Shown: positions 33,038-45,878 of the stretch, piece by piece | How the letters are laid out: each line of letters begins with the position of its first letter | How positions within the stretch are numbered: the first letter of the stretch is position 1 | NCBI GenBank assembly: GCA_947652605.1 | Contig: OX393579.1 | Location: 44,460,970 to 44,524,969 of the forward strand | Length of the DNA stretch: 64,000 nt | DNA from: Elmis aenea | Lineage: Eukaryota > Arthropoda > Insecta > Coleoptera > Elmidae | Direction of reading: 5' to 3' | The notes under the pieces: model-generated | Told to the model about the DNA's origin: nothing | The model's database searches: none | The model's input: only the letters and a program-made list of their open reading frames with translations | Made by a program: the position numbers and the translations under genes

Positions 33038-36000
33038 ATGGCGATAGGATTAGTGAAATTAACAGCAAGGCAACGGGTCAACTTATCTTTATGTTTTAAA
33101 GTTTGTAATATAATACAAATAATTTTTGGTGTAGCAATAACTACTTGGTCTATTTACATTTGCATATCAGTGTCACCGAAGCTGTCTTCAGAAAAAGCAG
33201 AAGTTACTTTTGTATTTGTTGTTACTGGAATGTACGGAACACACGTCATTTTGCACTACTTAATTGGATTCAAAATATGTCAGAAATGTCTCACACAAGC
33301 TCATAAGTTAGTATGCAGGATGTTTTATGTTTATGCAGTGCCAGATTAAGCCTTTAGAGAGCCCTAGACAAAATTTATCATATTATTGGTTAATACGGTC
33401 CTATATTTGTTTAGATTCTTTGGGAGAAGATTTTAAAGTGCTATTAAAAAAGTCTAAACTTGTCCCAAAATGTCGAATAAAGTAGCCAAACCCTACCCAA
33501 AAAGACAAAATCTGGACGTTTATTTTAATTAATATTTCAAGAAATGGTACAAAAATTACCCCCCCTAAATTTGACTTATCCCCTTAAATTTGACTTGCTC
33601 CCCCCCCTATACAAATCCAATGGTATAATTACTAATTTTGACCCCCACCCAAACAAAATTACATTTTGAGTCTCCCAAAATAAAGACCAACGTAATAAAA
33701 ACTTAAATAAGTTTCTGCATAAGTAATAAAAACTTAAATAAGTTTCTGCATAAAACGCATATTCATAAAACTCTTATTTTTAAATTTGCTTCATGAATCA
33801 ACTCCCAAAATTTGTTGGTACAATTACACAAATCCCAAGTGGTTATTTTGTTTGAAACTACATGTTTTATATAACTCAGTAAAATTTTAGAAAGAGCACA
33901 AAAAGTTTGTTACTTGTTTGGACATTAGCTGGTTGTAACACAATTTTTAACATATTAATAATTATGGCGATGTCAGTCAAAATATCAAAACATATAGTTA
34001 GATCCATGAGGCACTCTTTGGAAATAGGCATACATAATTATATAAAGGATGCTACTTGGAGACATACGATCGATAGATTGCAAATTGAAACGCATTGCTG
34101 TGGTATTAATGGTTACAAGGACTGGCACCAGTTTACGTGGATAGATAAATATCATATTAATGAAAACAGTGATTTGGTAAATGGGTAAGTAAAATAAAAA
34201 TTTATTTTCAGAAAAAAAAATGTAGCAAAATGACTTATTTCTAAAAAAAATAAGTATTTTATTTGAATATGTTGCTTACTGCTACAGAAAATGGACCAAA
34301 AAAATCTCAATCTGCCTTTTATTATTAAGGTCGAATTAAAATAAAAGATTGGCCTCTTTTATATATTGTTATTCAGGGTACACCAATATAAAAGCAACCA
34401 TTGGATTTTATAAACGGTTAATAACAAAATTAGTTAAATTAGAAAATAAGTGTTCATGTATTCTTAATAGTAAGGTATTATACAGGGTGTCCCAGATAAT
34501 ATTTCCAAATATGAGAGGAGTTTCAATATATTTTTAAAAGCACAAAATTCTCGTGCTTCAGATTTCATAGCAAAAAATATGAAAATATCGAATTCCTTTT
34601 TTCTCATATTTTTTTGTTTAATCATGAAATCAATTTTATTTGTACTTTTTTATGTAGAATGTAAGGCTTCTTTTAGAATTTTTTTGTCACTTCATTTTTG
34701 AGATTTTATTCCTAATTTATTTTTTCTCATGGGCCGTCAAGTTGGTTTTGAAATAATTAAATGTACTTTTTTTTCTCTTTCTGATGAGATATCACCTGTC
34801 ATACCTATTTAAATAAGTAACTCAGAAAATCGAGAAAAATCATATTCAAACAATCACATAGTCAGCGTCGTCTAATGGCAAGCGGTGGGGGTGTTTTCGT
34901 GCAGCATATGCTAGAATATGGTCCGCGGACCTTAAAACCGTTGGCGGATATACTAATACAACAAAGTAAGTAGGTGTGTTCAACTCCAATTTGTGTTTAG
35001 TGTGCACCCCCACCACTCACCTTTAGACTTGACGCTGACTATATCAAGCTATCTATGAAAAACAAAAAAACTAATTGAATGTCTAATGACAGTATCATTT
35101 GTCTACGCTATAATTTATTAGAATTTTATTATATTGTCATGTAATGCGATGGTCTTTCTAGTAATTTTGTTATAATTATGGCTACATTTACAATTAATGA
35201 ATAATTCAACATATATAGATTGTACATTCTTTGCCATGCGAGATTACCATGCTGGAATTATTATCTGAAACACTCTGTTTACCTGTTGTTATTATTATAA
35301 GTAATTAAATACTATATTAAGGTTTTTAATCAGGAACAGCAAGAAATAAAAGTTCAGTTCCGGTTGCCGGTTGAGTAAATTTTGATTTTTCGGTTCTTTC
35401 TATTCATGGTTTTTAATGTTATAACCAATCGGCAGCCGGATCATCAGTTAAAATTGAAAGTAAAAAAAAAAAAACAATGGATTCATCATCCACTTGACGT
35501 ATAAGGCTTGAAAAAAAAAATCACGTATATTAAATTTTTTTAAAAATTTATTGCAATATTTAACAACTACTAAAATAAATTATTAGAAATAGCAATAATT
35601 AAATTAAATTAAATAATTGAGTCATGTTTTTGATTTAAAAAAAAAGAAAGTGCTCTTAACTGCAAAATTATTACTAACAATTTTATTTCTATTATGTTAT
35701 TTACAGTATTATGGGTATGGTATAACATATTTAATATGTTTTTGGTAAAATATTGTTATTTATAAATTACACCTTTAAATTAACGCTCAATTATTTTAAT
35801 GGATATTTTTTAATAAATGAGGTTTATATGCTTCCAAAAACTTTTCAAACAATGAAACAACTAATTTATATTACTTACACTTAAAAGTGTATTAACTATC
35901 TTAAATGTTTTGCAGTTTACGTACATCAAAAGATCATTTACATTTGCCTGTAACTCCTTGGAGCTGTTGTCGTCTCGACTTTCCGATGCAGTGTCTGCAC

Positions 36001-39000
36001 GATCCCTTACAACAAATTAATTCTGTTCATCTATGGAAAAATCAACCGTCTCTTATATTAGAAAGTATCCACACCAATGGATGCCTGGCAATATTACGCA
36101 AACCTATTGAAAATTATATGAGCATATTTATTGTAGTTGGTGTTTTTTTACTACTGATGAAGGTTAGAGAAGGTTAGATATTTCTGTTAGGAATATTTTT
36201 TTCATTCATAATATTTTGCTGCTTTACCATATTATATCTAGAATGAGATTGAATTGAAACAAAATTTTGCAAGATTCGGTAAGCCTAAGGTGCAAAATCA
36301 TGTAATTTTCAGATTATAATATTTATAATATCAAGAATATTATACACTTCTTGTAGAAATGCAATATTATTGGATGACATACATGGGATAGCTCCAGGAT
36401 GGGTTTTTGGAAGAGGCGACTGTGGTTGGACAAGGGGACGCACATTAAAGGAAATCATGGAGGTAGATATTAAAAATGTATTTCAATCAGTACCTAATTT
36501 TTAGGCAAAATGTTAATGCTTCATCAGTCAGAAAATTTGTGACCGATGAAAAGGCTTGTGATTAAGAATTCATAACACTGGTTTTTAAATAAATTGTGTT
36601 CGAAGAAAAAATTTTTGATGTAACATAATTTTTAAAAAATTTATATAAATATAAATTAATCACAAATCTTCGAACAAACAATATTATTCCATTATGTTAA
36701 GGATTTGCATCTTCTAATAATAATCAAAGAGTAATAAAAATAAATAAAATTAGTGGACCACAGTATATTTTAATGGACTTGTATTTTTCAAAATTCTATT
36801 AATCCGTTTTAACACTTTCTCTCAAAATTGTATATCACGTGATCGAGGATTGTAAAAGCTGTCAAAGACCTATTTAGTGATATAGGGTACTATTTGTACT
36901 AAAGTTAAAATATTAAAAAAATGTATAATCGAATTTCTCAAAAACTTATTGTTTATGCTCTGTTATTATCTATATCAATGGTTCTTAAGCAAGGGTACAT
37001 GCGCCCCCTGGGGTGCAAGAAGTCCCTCCTAGGAGTGCGAAACTGAGTTCAGCACATCAGATTCTCTACTCAGTGCACAGAATTGTAAGCAACGCTATAC
37101 TGTATAGGGTGGTCCAAATGTGATGGGATGACATGGGTATCTCGCTTAATATTCAAGATAGAGAAACAATTAATTTATCAAAAATGTGCAGATTTTTGAG
37201 ACAAACTCAAAACAGTTTTCAAAAATATTCTATCATTTCTGGTTTTTGAGTTATTAGAAAAAAGTGCTTTTGTGTCATATTGATGTCATATCTCTGTTAT
37301 TGTTGTAAATATCGAAAAAAATTATGGAGATTATTTTTAGATATTTTTATGTAAAATTCGATTATACCCTTATGACTATACTAAACAAAAAATGTTAACG
37401 CTCGCCATTAAAAAGTTGATACAAACTTACTTTTTTTTAAATGGAAGCTGTAGTTGGCTATGGCCTATTTAAATTCCTTATTTTTTCTCATTCCAAATAT
37501 ATAAGGGTTGATGCAGTTATTTTCAATAATACGCAAGTTACGAAGGTTTTTAGTTTTTTTTTTAACATGGTAGGCTGTGAAAAAAAAACAAAGTGTAAAA
37601 CCTTTTAAAACTCATTTAGTACAAATTACGAAGGTATTTTAATTTATTTTTGAGGTAACCATCATAAATATTTGAACATAAGATAACAACAATATAGTCG
37701 AAATCAGCAGTTACCTATGTATATTGTTGTTTATCTTATGTTCAAATATTTATGTTTATCTCAAAAACAAATTTAAAAAACCTTCGTAACTTGTACCAAA
37801 CGAATTTTAAAAGGTTTTACAACTTGTTTTTTTTTTGTTTTCTAAAGCTTCCATTTAAAAAAAGGTAAGTTTGTGTCACAACTTTTTAACGGCGAGCGTA
37901 GAATTTTTTTTTTTAATTTTTACTATTAACTCAAAAACCGGAAATGTTAGAATATTTTTGACAATGGTTCTGAGTTTGTCTCAAAAAACAGCACTTTTTT
38001 GTTAGTTTAACTATTTCTCTATCTTGAGTATTAAGCGAGATACCCATAAACCCATGTAACCCCATCGGATTTGGATCACCCTGTATTGTACTGCATGCAG
38101 CAGATCTGCAGCTTTACTGGGGGTGTGAGAACAGATTTTAAGAATTTAAGGGGTGTCGGCAGCTAAAACGGTGAAGAACCACTGAACTATATGGTAGTTC
38201 CAACATTTACAATTTTTTTAAGAATGATAATCACTTTTTACCACTTTGGGTCATTTCATATTTATTTAGCAGGTTATTTCGATTGTCCTAATGTTTGCTT
38301 CTTACATAAAAAGGTTTCTCGTAGAAGATAGTTAAATAAGTATAAATCGTAAGATATGGGATGAATTTAAAACCATAAACGAAACCCCAGTACCTAGCTA
38401 ATCATTAACTAGCAGTTAAGCAATTAAAAGGAGCTCGCCAATGTATCAGTTTTTTCATATAACTTACTGAATATCCATTTAGACAGATTGTAATATTCTG
38501 GGAGTCAGAAAAAAAACATGAAGTGCATATGAAAGACAAAACTAAAATTTGAAGATTCTGTATCTAAAAAACAATTGAATATAAGTAAAATAAAAAACAA
38601 TCTATTTTGAACGTACTTGTGACAGTCTAATATTTTGTAATAAACACCAAAGAATTATCTCTTAAAAAAAAAAACTTACAAGGCTATGAAACTCTTAAAT
38701 TTGATGTACTCAACGAATAAGAGCTGCTAATTTGACATGATTTTTTATAACCATTATAAGTTTTAATATATTATTTACTTGATGTTGCTATTTATAGCCA
38801 CTAACATTTTATAGGTCAGTGCGGAAAATTCTTCTCGACCTTCTGAATTTAAATCTGCAACAGTTAAATCTGCAACAGCTAAATCTGCAACAGTTAAATC
38901 TGCAACAGTTAAATCTGCAACAGTTAAATCTGCAACAGGTACATCTGCAACAGATGATCCCGGTGATCAAACTACGAGTAGAACAGGAAGTACATTTTTA

Positions 39001-39180
39001 GGAAAATTAAGTGCAAATCTTTCGAAAATACCGAAAGCTCCAAAAATGCCTACAGTTCTTAAGGCAAGCAAAATAAAATTGGCAAAACGAAAACCGAAAA
39101 AGCATTTTATACCATCAACTCCTAATAGCGATTATGGACCTGTATGTACTGACGATGAACAAGCTCTTATGCTCACTTAG
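33038..39180 (+). CDS. Peripherin/RDS-type tetraspanin
   Basis: Exons 33038-33306, 33891-34184, 35916-36162, 36313-36462 and 38815-39180 join in phase to 441 residues. TM1 is about 20-44, TM2 55-78, TM3 96-117 and TM4 256-283. Between TM3 and TM4 the large loop shows TIDRLQIETHCCGINGYKDW (CCG at 159-161), then PWSCC, a single Cys (QC) and GC: the peripherin-2/ROM1 pattern, recognised from the 'TIDMLQIE..CCG.NG..DW' signature of that family. The vertebrate protein shapes photoreceptor disc rims; the insect role is not established. Odd points: Ala144 occupies the position of the vertebrate inter-chain Cys150, and the C-terminal tail carries six KSATV-like repeats, then a Lys-rich stretch, ending DDEQALMLT. 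The fourth-exon acceptor at 36312 is the one that keeps the frame; a nearer AG at 36356 does not. The gene diverges from dynein across 208 bp. Confidence 0.85.
34483..34780. repeat. Single arm of the 44238-45878 foldback family
   Basis: Starts CAGGGTGTCCCAGATAA after TA and contains AAAATTCTCGTGCTTCAGA and GGGCCGTCAAGTTGG, collinear with the left arm at 44238. No inverted partner is present. It lies in the tetraspanin intron between exons 2 and 3; the remaining intron sequence (34781-35915) shows nothing specific. Confidence 0.75.
36976..38184. mobile_element. hAT MITE interrupted by a foldback element
   Basis: The left end CAATGGTTCTTAAGC and right end GAAGAACCACTG are of the CAGTGGTTCTT type. 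The flanks share only CTATAT, so the duplication has decayed. The interior is split by the TA-flanked foldback at 37105-38083. It lies in the tetraspanin intron between exons 4 and 5. Confidence 0.6.
37105..38083. mobile_element. Foldback element, TAGGGTGGTCCAAAT ends, TA target
   Basis: The left TAGGGTGGTCCAAATGTGAT and right ATTTGGATCACCCTG are flanked by TA. Sub-terminal ATGGGTATCTCGCTTAATA appears on both arms. Arms of about 480 bp meet near 37690. Closely related to 47300-49385. Confidence 0.85.
38851..38940 (+). repeat. 15-bp coding minisatellite in the tetraspanin tail
   Basis: Six tandem units of AAATCTGCAACAGTT, with single-base variants in units 2 and 6, encode KSATV repeats (residues 333-362). 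A seventh diverged unit follows (TSAT). It is within exon 5 and keeps frame. Confidence 0.95.
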
Positions 39181-39232
39181 ATAATTTAACTAACATTCTG
39201 TAAGTTAATTAGCAACTTTTACACAAAATGAT

Positions 39233-39238
39233 AATAAA
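39233..39238 (+). terminator. Polyadenylation signal of the tetraspanin gene
   Basis: AATAAA 53 bases past the stop codon; the only canonical hexamer close downstream. Cleavage is expected 10-30 bases further on. Confidence 0.55.
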
Positions 39239-39822
39239 ACAAGCTTGCTATTTCATTGGAGTTTGCTTCATAAATTTAAAAACAAACCGGGAGTCCAGAT
39301 AAACTTAATTTTAAAATTTCTTTTTTATTTCTTCATTTACTCCATAAGACCATAAAGCCCTTACAATTATTCATATGTTTAAAAAAAGACAGTTGACAGT
39401 TTATGTGCAAAATGTTAAAAATATAGGGGTTAATTACACCAAAAACAATCCAACTCTTAAATGAACCATATATTTTAACTTATTTTGTACGTCAAAAACC
39501 ATCTAATTACAATTTCAATATTGATATGGTGAATTAATTTTTAAATTCACTTAAAAGTAACAATAATGTTTTATCAATATAATCTCTTAAACAATGGTAT
39601 GATACAATGTTAAAGCTATGGTACATGGACGATAATATTATAATGACAATGGCAAGATGCAAATTCATTTTTCAATTATTGATGAAATATAAACCATCAT
39701 GTGATATATTCTTTTCAACATTTTTGTTGTTGTATTGTTACCGACCATTATAAAAGACTCGGGGGACCCCTTCAGAAAGATTTAGGAACCCTCAGGGGTC
39801 CACGGATTAATACACTATTTAA

Positions 39823-42310
39823 CCCTTTCAAGCACAGAATATAAAATACTTAAAAAAAATTTATGAAATTTTATAAATACATTTAATATGACTTAAATGA
39901 AAGGTACTCGTTTGTTTAACAAAAAAAATGGTTCATTTAAACAATAACATGTGGTTACGCAGTGAAACCACATTGCATTAGTGGTATGTGGAACAAAATA
40001 AATAGATGAGTTTTAGTATTATAATTTATGCTATACGCTCACATAAAAGCATATACAGGGTGTCCCAAATTCGAGTAAATGCATGGGGATCTCGCTTATC
40101 TTATGAGCTACGAGGTCGGTTAAATTAGGGCAAAGTTGCGAAATTAGATGATTATCAAATATCTGCAAAGAAAATTTTCATAGCTGTCTTGTTCAAAAGT
40201 TATTCAAGAAAAACTGAAAAAATTGATTTTCGTTTTTTTGCCTATTTCCTACAGTTTTTAAGATATCGACAATCTGGAAGCACTTCTCCATGGCAACTTC
40301 TTACGCTTTATATTTAGAGATAACAAAAAATTTCCAACAACGTTTCGCCTCTTCAGAACCATTATCGACTTCATTTTTTTAAATACGGCGAAAAAAATTT
40401 AATTTCATAGTCGGATAGCATTTTGTCTTCTGATTTCAATGATATATGACACTTTATATCTAAAATGACATTTTACCACAAAAATTTGAGAAAAGCTCAT
40501 TTTGTTCGATTTTTGAATCAAATGATCTTGTACAAAAAAAAAGCAAAATAAAAAACAAAACAATTTTTTTGTTGTCTGTTAAAACTATCACTTTGACAGT
40601 AATATGATCATGATTAATTGTATGATTTGCAACCAGCTACAAATTCTTCGAATTTGTGTTTTTTTTAAAATTAAATATGACAATCAACCACAGCAATCAA
40701 CACTTTAAAGAATTCAAGAAATATCATAATATACACAAAATTTTGTTTTCTCATGGCATGCTTTTTAATTTTCAACAGGTTATTCAATACTTCATTAAAA
40801 TCAATTACAATATCATATTTGTAACACCTTTTTTTTTTCCATAATTGATGAAAATTCATTTAACAATACTCCGCAATACACAAAGGCATAGCGAATAAAT
40901 AAATAAATTATAAATGTACTACCACAACATGGTGAAAATAAAAATTATGAACAAAAGCACAAATATCTAAGAATTTCTAGCTGGTTGCAAATTATACAAT
41001 TAATCACGATCATATTAATGTCAAAGTGACAGTTTTAACAGGACAAAAAAAAAAACTGTTTTGTTTTTTATTTTCCCTTTTTTTGTACAAGATCATTTGA
41101 TTCAAAAATCGAACAAAATGAGTTTTTCTCAAATTTTTGTGGTAAAATAACATTTTAGATATACAGTGTCGTATATCATTGAAATCAGAAGACAAAATGC
41201 TATCCGACTATGAGATTAAAAATTTTTCACCGTATTTAAAAAAATGAAGTTGATGATGGTTCTGAAGAGACGAAACGTTGTTAGAAATTGAGGCGTTGTT
41301 TGCATAAACAACACTTGTCAATTTTAGAAAATTTTCATTATCGTTACTTTGGCTGCTGTCGTCTGCATCAATATCAAGACCTGGAAGATCATTAGTTTCC
41401 ACGCTTATATTATGAATTACTGGGGTTATTACGGAATTATTTTGCATAAGGAATGTCGGATATAGCACTAATTATCCATTGAAAGTGTGTTCCCAGATTT
41501 GAAAAAAGATTGACAAGTGTTGTTTATGCAAACAACGCCTCAATTCTTTGTTATCTCAAAATATAAAGCGTAAGAAGTTGCCATGGAGAAGTGCTTCCAG
41601 ATTGTCGATATCTTAAAAAATGTAGGAAATAGGACAAAAAAACGAAAATCAATTTTTTCAGTTTTTCTTGAATAACTTTTGAACTATGACAGCTATGAAA
41701 ATTTTCTTTGCAGATATTTGATGAGAATCTATTTTCGCAACTTTGCCCTAATATAACCGACCTCGTAGCTCTTAAGATAAGCGAGATCCCCATGCATTTA
41801 CTCGAATTTGGGACACTCTGTATATTTTTATAACCAAAGAAAAGTTATCTTACATGATATTTAAAAAAAGTTTTTTACCGTTGAAAGGCAAAACCACTTT
41901 TTATCGACTAAAATTATGAATAATTTTGTGCCAAAACGCAGTGGTTTCATGATGAAACCACATAATTTTGAGAAAAAATGTAAAAAGTTTTTCAAACTTT
42001 TATAAGAAGTACATACTTTCTTATGAACATATTGAAATGATTCGTGCAAAAATTATTGTCACCTGAAACGGCCTTTTGTCACTTTTTTTCACAGATATCA
42101 CTTTTACTTCTTCAACTTGGTGAAGTACCGGCTAAAATGTATTCCATTGGCTACTGAATGTATTTGGGCAAATTTTACGCTATAGAACGACAGATGGCGA
42201 TACTATAGAGCACATTGACGCATGTATTCCCGAAAAAAAAAACGCTATACTTTTAGCCTAGGAAATTTTGAAAGTGTGTTTTCGCAGTGAAACCACATCA
42301 CCTGAAAGGG
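39823..42310. mobile_element. piggyBac-like non-autonomous element, TTAA target
   Basis: The ends CCCTTTCAAGC and (inverted) CCCTTTCAGGTG are immediately flanked by TTAA at 39819-39822 and 42311-42314, the piggyBac signature (TTAA/CCC). A foldback element (40056-41820) is nested inside. Outside, the flanks join into ACTATTTAAGAAATACTGG, the end of a CAGTATTTCTTAAA-type hAT MITE whose remainder is at about 39755-39818, so three layers are stacked here. No transposase is visible. GCAGTGAAACCACAT strings recur near both ends (39960 and 42285). Confidence 0.75.
40056..41820. mobile_element. Foldback element, CAGGGTGTCCCAAATTCGAG ends, TA target
   Basis: CAGGGTGTCCCAAATTCGAG and its complement close the element between TAs. 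Sub-terminal CATGGGGATCTCGCTTATCT appears on both arms. The arms are about 580 bp long; the right arm is expanded by an insertion at about 41230-41550, which carries an inverted pair, TGTTGTTTATGCAAACAACG, at 41290 and 41520. The open frames within are arm shadows. Confidence 0.85.
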
Positions 42311-43614
42311 TTAAGAAATACTGGTCTAGAGAAATCTGTAATATTTAATTAAAAATTGCTTTAGATCTTTACCAGTTTACTACTGACGAAACTAAAATAG
42401 TTTAAAATTTAATTTGAAGAACAATCATAAGTAATAACATTTTTACTATAATTCAAGGAACAAACTACAAAAGGAATTTTTGTGCACTTACTTTGACTCC
42501 ATGCCACTTTGTTCCGTCTACTGCCTCAAACTCACACACTTAAGTCATTAACATATTTACCTATCTCCATCAAATGTTTCTTGCGTAGATACCTAATATT
42601 TCTTTTGTTTTAACAGTTGCATGTATTAAGACTCGTGTATTATGGGACGTTTCTTTATTATATTTTCAAAAACACAGTTAAACATTACTTCTGAAGGGGC
42701 GGTTGAGACAAATTGTACAATAAACAACAGGAAATATTAAAGCAAAAATTTTAATAGTCAACCATTCCTTAACTTTTTTATAAATCATTTAGTTTGTAAA
42801 GTTACACTAAAATAAAAAATATTAACGGTAAAAAAAATTGTATAAACATAAAAATGAAACGTCCACAGAAAAATATCAAATACAATTTAACTTTTCGTAA
42901 TAAATGGTACAAAAACTAAAAACCTTAGTGTTACTGTATTATTTATTTATTAAAAAGAAATATGGATTGCATTCAGGTGATTATTTAAAAAAAAGTGAAT
43001 AATATAAGGGATAATATAAATTGGATTTATATCAAAATTCATTACTTATAAAAACACCAACAGAAAAAATTAAATAACAATATACACTTTTTTAAATAAA
43101 TAATATCTTCAACTGTTTATTATTAAATATACAATATCAAATTAAATTGCGATGTTGCTTATAACACTAACTTAAAAAAGATGAAAATAGTCTCCAATCA
43201 TTTTTTTAGTTTACAGATACAACTTGGTATTTCTATAAAACTGTAAATTTCGTAAATAACTTGTAAGTTACAGTATTGAAAATCGTCACAGATAACAATA
43301 AATAAATTCACTTAAGAAAAATAATAAACATGTTTGCAATACAATTCAGTTTATATTATCCCTTAGCTACAGAAATAATGACTTGAGAGTAAGCGTTGAA
43401 TTTTTCATAAAAAAATTTATAAGTAATTAGTATTATTTAATACTACATTGTCTAAACAACACTATTTTACATGTTTTTTTTTTAAAGAATTATAATTTGG
43501 AGCACAACAAATACATGTACTTAAAATTATGTAATAGTCTACGAGATTATGTAAATAATTTTGAGACTCGCCTCATGCATTCCCATCAATTTTCAAAAAT
43601 ACTTCCGTGCAGCT

Positions 43615-43625
43615 TCAACCCAAAC
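43615..43625 (-). CDS. Candidate terminal coding exon of PP2A subunit A
   Basis: Phase and length support it: the large PP2A exon ends in a split Gly codon at a GTAAGA donor (49776), and here an acceptor TTTTCATTACAG is followed by GT TTG GGT TGA, giving Gly-Leu-Gly-stop. The total would be 592 residues against the usual 589. The intron would be about 6.15 kb. Other acceptors cannot be excluded, and the alternative is read-through at 49776 with 21 unrelated residues. The AT-rich sequence at 42700-43600 would then be 3' UTR. Confidence 0.4.
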
Positions 43626-44237
43626 CTGTAATGAAAACAAAATCAAAACATTAAAAACGTTTTATTCCTTCAAAGAATTTTATGTTTGTACACTTTACTC
43701 AAGTCAGGTGGTTACTATTTATATTTTATAGATAATAATTAATGATAATTATATTACATTACGTTGTAAAATTTAATAGTTTTATACGTTTTACTTAGCA
43801 CTGCAAAATATGTTAGTTATTATAAGATGACGAGAAAATATGATATTTTCCGCAAATGTACAATGTATAAACAACATCTAAATTTTTTCTTCAATTTATA
43901 TTTTAAACAAATGAAATTTTGACCTACACAGAAGCTGCAGCCCTACGGATTTAAATGAAATTATGCATATTCTTCAAACTTGTTTACATTTTAACTAAAA
44001 AACTTCAGTTTGTTGTTTGCACTGCAGCTACACTCGATAGTTTACATTTTATAACAATGACCGGCTTATAAAATTAATTCACGAGCTGCATTTTCCGCAG
44101 CCCCACGGTGCTATCATAATATCTATGAAAGGGCCAGTAGATATGGAGTGAGGGTGATGCGCGATATACATGCTATTGGGGCTACAATCATTCCAGTCCA
44201 AGCCAAATTAATGGCTACAAGCTTATGAGCTAATATA

Positions 44238-45878
44238 CAGGGTGTCCCAGATTACATTTTCTGCATGGGGATCTCGCTTATTATAGGAGACACAGGTTTG
44301 TTTATATTAGATTAATTGTTCCTTAATACGAGAGGAGCCACAATTAATTTTTAAAAGTACAAAATTCCTCGTGCTTCAGAGGTTATAGCAAAAAATATGA
44401 AAATGTCGAATTTCTTTTTTCTCTCATAACTTTTTTATTTTATTCATTGGATCAATTTCATTTGCACCTTCTGAAGATACTTTTTTATGTAGAATGTAAC
44501 TATTATCTTAGATTTTTTTAATCACATTTCGTTTTTGAGATATTACCCCTTTATTCATTTTTTCTTACAGGCCGTCAAGTTGACTTTGGAATAGTGAAAT
44601 GTGTTTTTTCCTCCTCTTTCTAACGATATATCATATGTAATACCTGTTTTTATAAATAACTTGGAAAATCAAGGAAAACCGTATTTTACCGATATTATTC
44701 TAAGTTAGCTATGAAACATGTTAAACAGGCAAGTTGGTTACCAATAGTTAAATGTGCTTTTTTCTCTTTCTAATGATATATCACTTGTCATATCTGTTTA
44801 AATAAATAACCTGGAAAATAAAAATAAAACATATTTTACCAATATTAATTTAAGTTAGCTTTTCAAAGCTTTACTTGAGTTTCCGAGTTATTTATTTAAA
44901 TAGATATGACAAGTGATATATCATTAAAAAGAAAAGAAAAAAGCACATTTCACTATTGTAAAGCCAACTTTGCCTCTTTAACATGTTTCATGGCTTACTT
45001 AGAATAATATTAGTAAAATATGGTTTTTCTTGATTTTCAGCGTTATTTATTTAAACAGATACAACAAAAGATATATCATTAGAAAAGGGAGAAAAAAGCA
45101 CATTTCATTATTTCAAAGCCAACTTGACCGTTTAACATTTGTCATGGCTAACTTAGTATTATTAATAAAATACAATTTTTCTTGATTTTCTAAGTTATGT
45201 GCAGTTTTAGGTATAACATGTGATTTATCGTTAAAAAGAGGGAAAAAAAGCACATTTAACTGTTCCAAAGCCAACTTGATGGCCCATAAAAAAAAATTAA
45301 ATTAGGGGTAATATCTCAAAAATGAAAAGTGATTAAAAAATCTAAGATAATAGTTACATTCTACATAAAAAAGTATCTTGAGAAGGTACAAATGAAATTG
45401 ATTTAATGATTAAGACAAAAAAGTTATGAAAGAAAAAAGATATTCGATATTTTCATATTTTTTGATAAATAACTTCTGAAGTACGAGGAATTTTATACTT
45501 TTAAAAATTGATTGTGGCTTCTCTCGTACTAAGGAATAATTCATCTAATTCAGTGGTTTCCAACCTGTGGGGCGCGCCCCCCTCGGGGGAGCGTGCAGCT
45601 GTTACCAAAATATCATTTTTGAATACAAACAAACAAAAAAAACTTTATTTATACAAAATATGGTGTATTGTTTTGTAGTCCATTAAATAATTCGTATTTA
45701 TCAGAACAGTATTTATGAAATAAGATTGTAACAAAAAGTGAGGGGGGCGCAAAAAAAAATTATGAAAAAGGGGGGCGTAGGTACAAAAAGGTTGGAAACC
45801 ACTGACTAATTTAAACAAACCTGTATCTCTTATAGTAAGCGAGATTCCCATGCTGGAAATGTAATCTGGGACAACCTG
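44238..45878. mobile_element. Foldback element, CAGGGTGTCCCAGATTAC ends, TA target
   Basis: CAGGGTGTCCCAGATTACAT is matched by the inverted right end ATGTAATCTGGGACAACCTG, with TA outside each. Both arms carry CATGGGGATCTCGCTTA-like sub-terminal sequence, and the interior repeats TGATATATCA/AGCACATTT blocks several times. A hAT MITE (45551-45804) interrupts the right arm. It lies in the putative last PP2A intron. Confidence 0.85.
45551..45804. mobile_element. hAT MITE, CAGTGGTTTCCAACC family
   Basis: Ends CAGTGGTTTCCAACC and GGTTGGAAACCACTG are perfect over 15 bp. The flanks share CTAATT in shifted register, so the duplication is not clean. Related to 17716-17964 (TTTGTATAAATAAAGTT string in both). 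It lies inside the right arm of the foldback at 44238; the left arm shows the uninterrupted sequence. Confidence 0.8.

Noticed and set aside
36357..36462. Shorter fourth tetraspanin exon using the acceptor at 36355-36356
   Set aside because: Its phase does not join exon 3; the acceptor at 36311-36312 does and completes the fourth membrane segment.
38819..39001. Plus-strand frame reading LNLQQ repeats
   Set aside because: Out-of-frame reading of the tetraspanin minisatellite; the spliced frame gives KSATV and continues to a proper stop at 39180.
41208..41793. Several 60-90 codon minus-strand frames
   Set aside because: All lie in arms of the foldback at 40056-41820, appear in mirrored form on both arms, and have no protein-family features.
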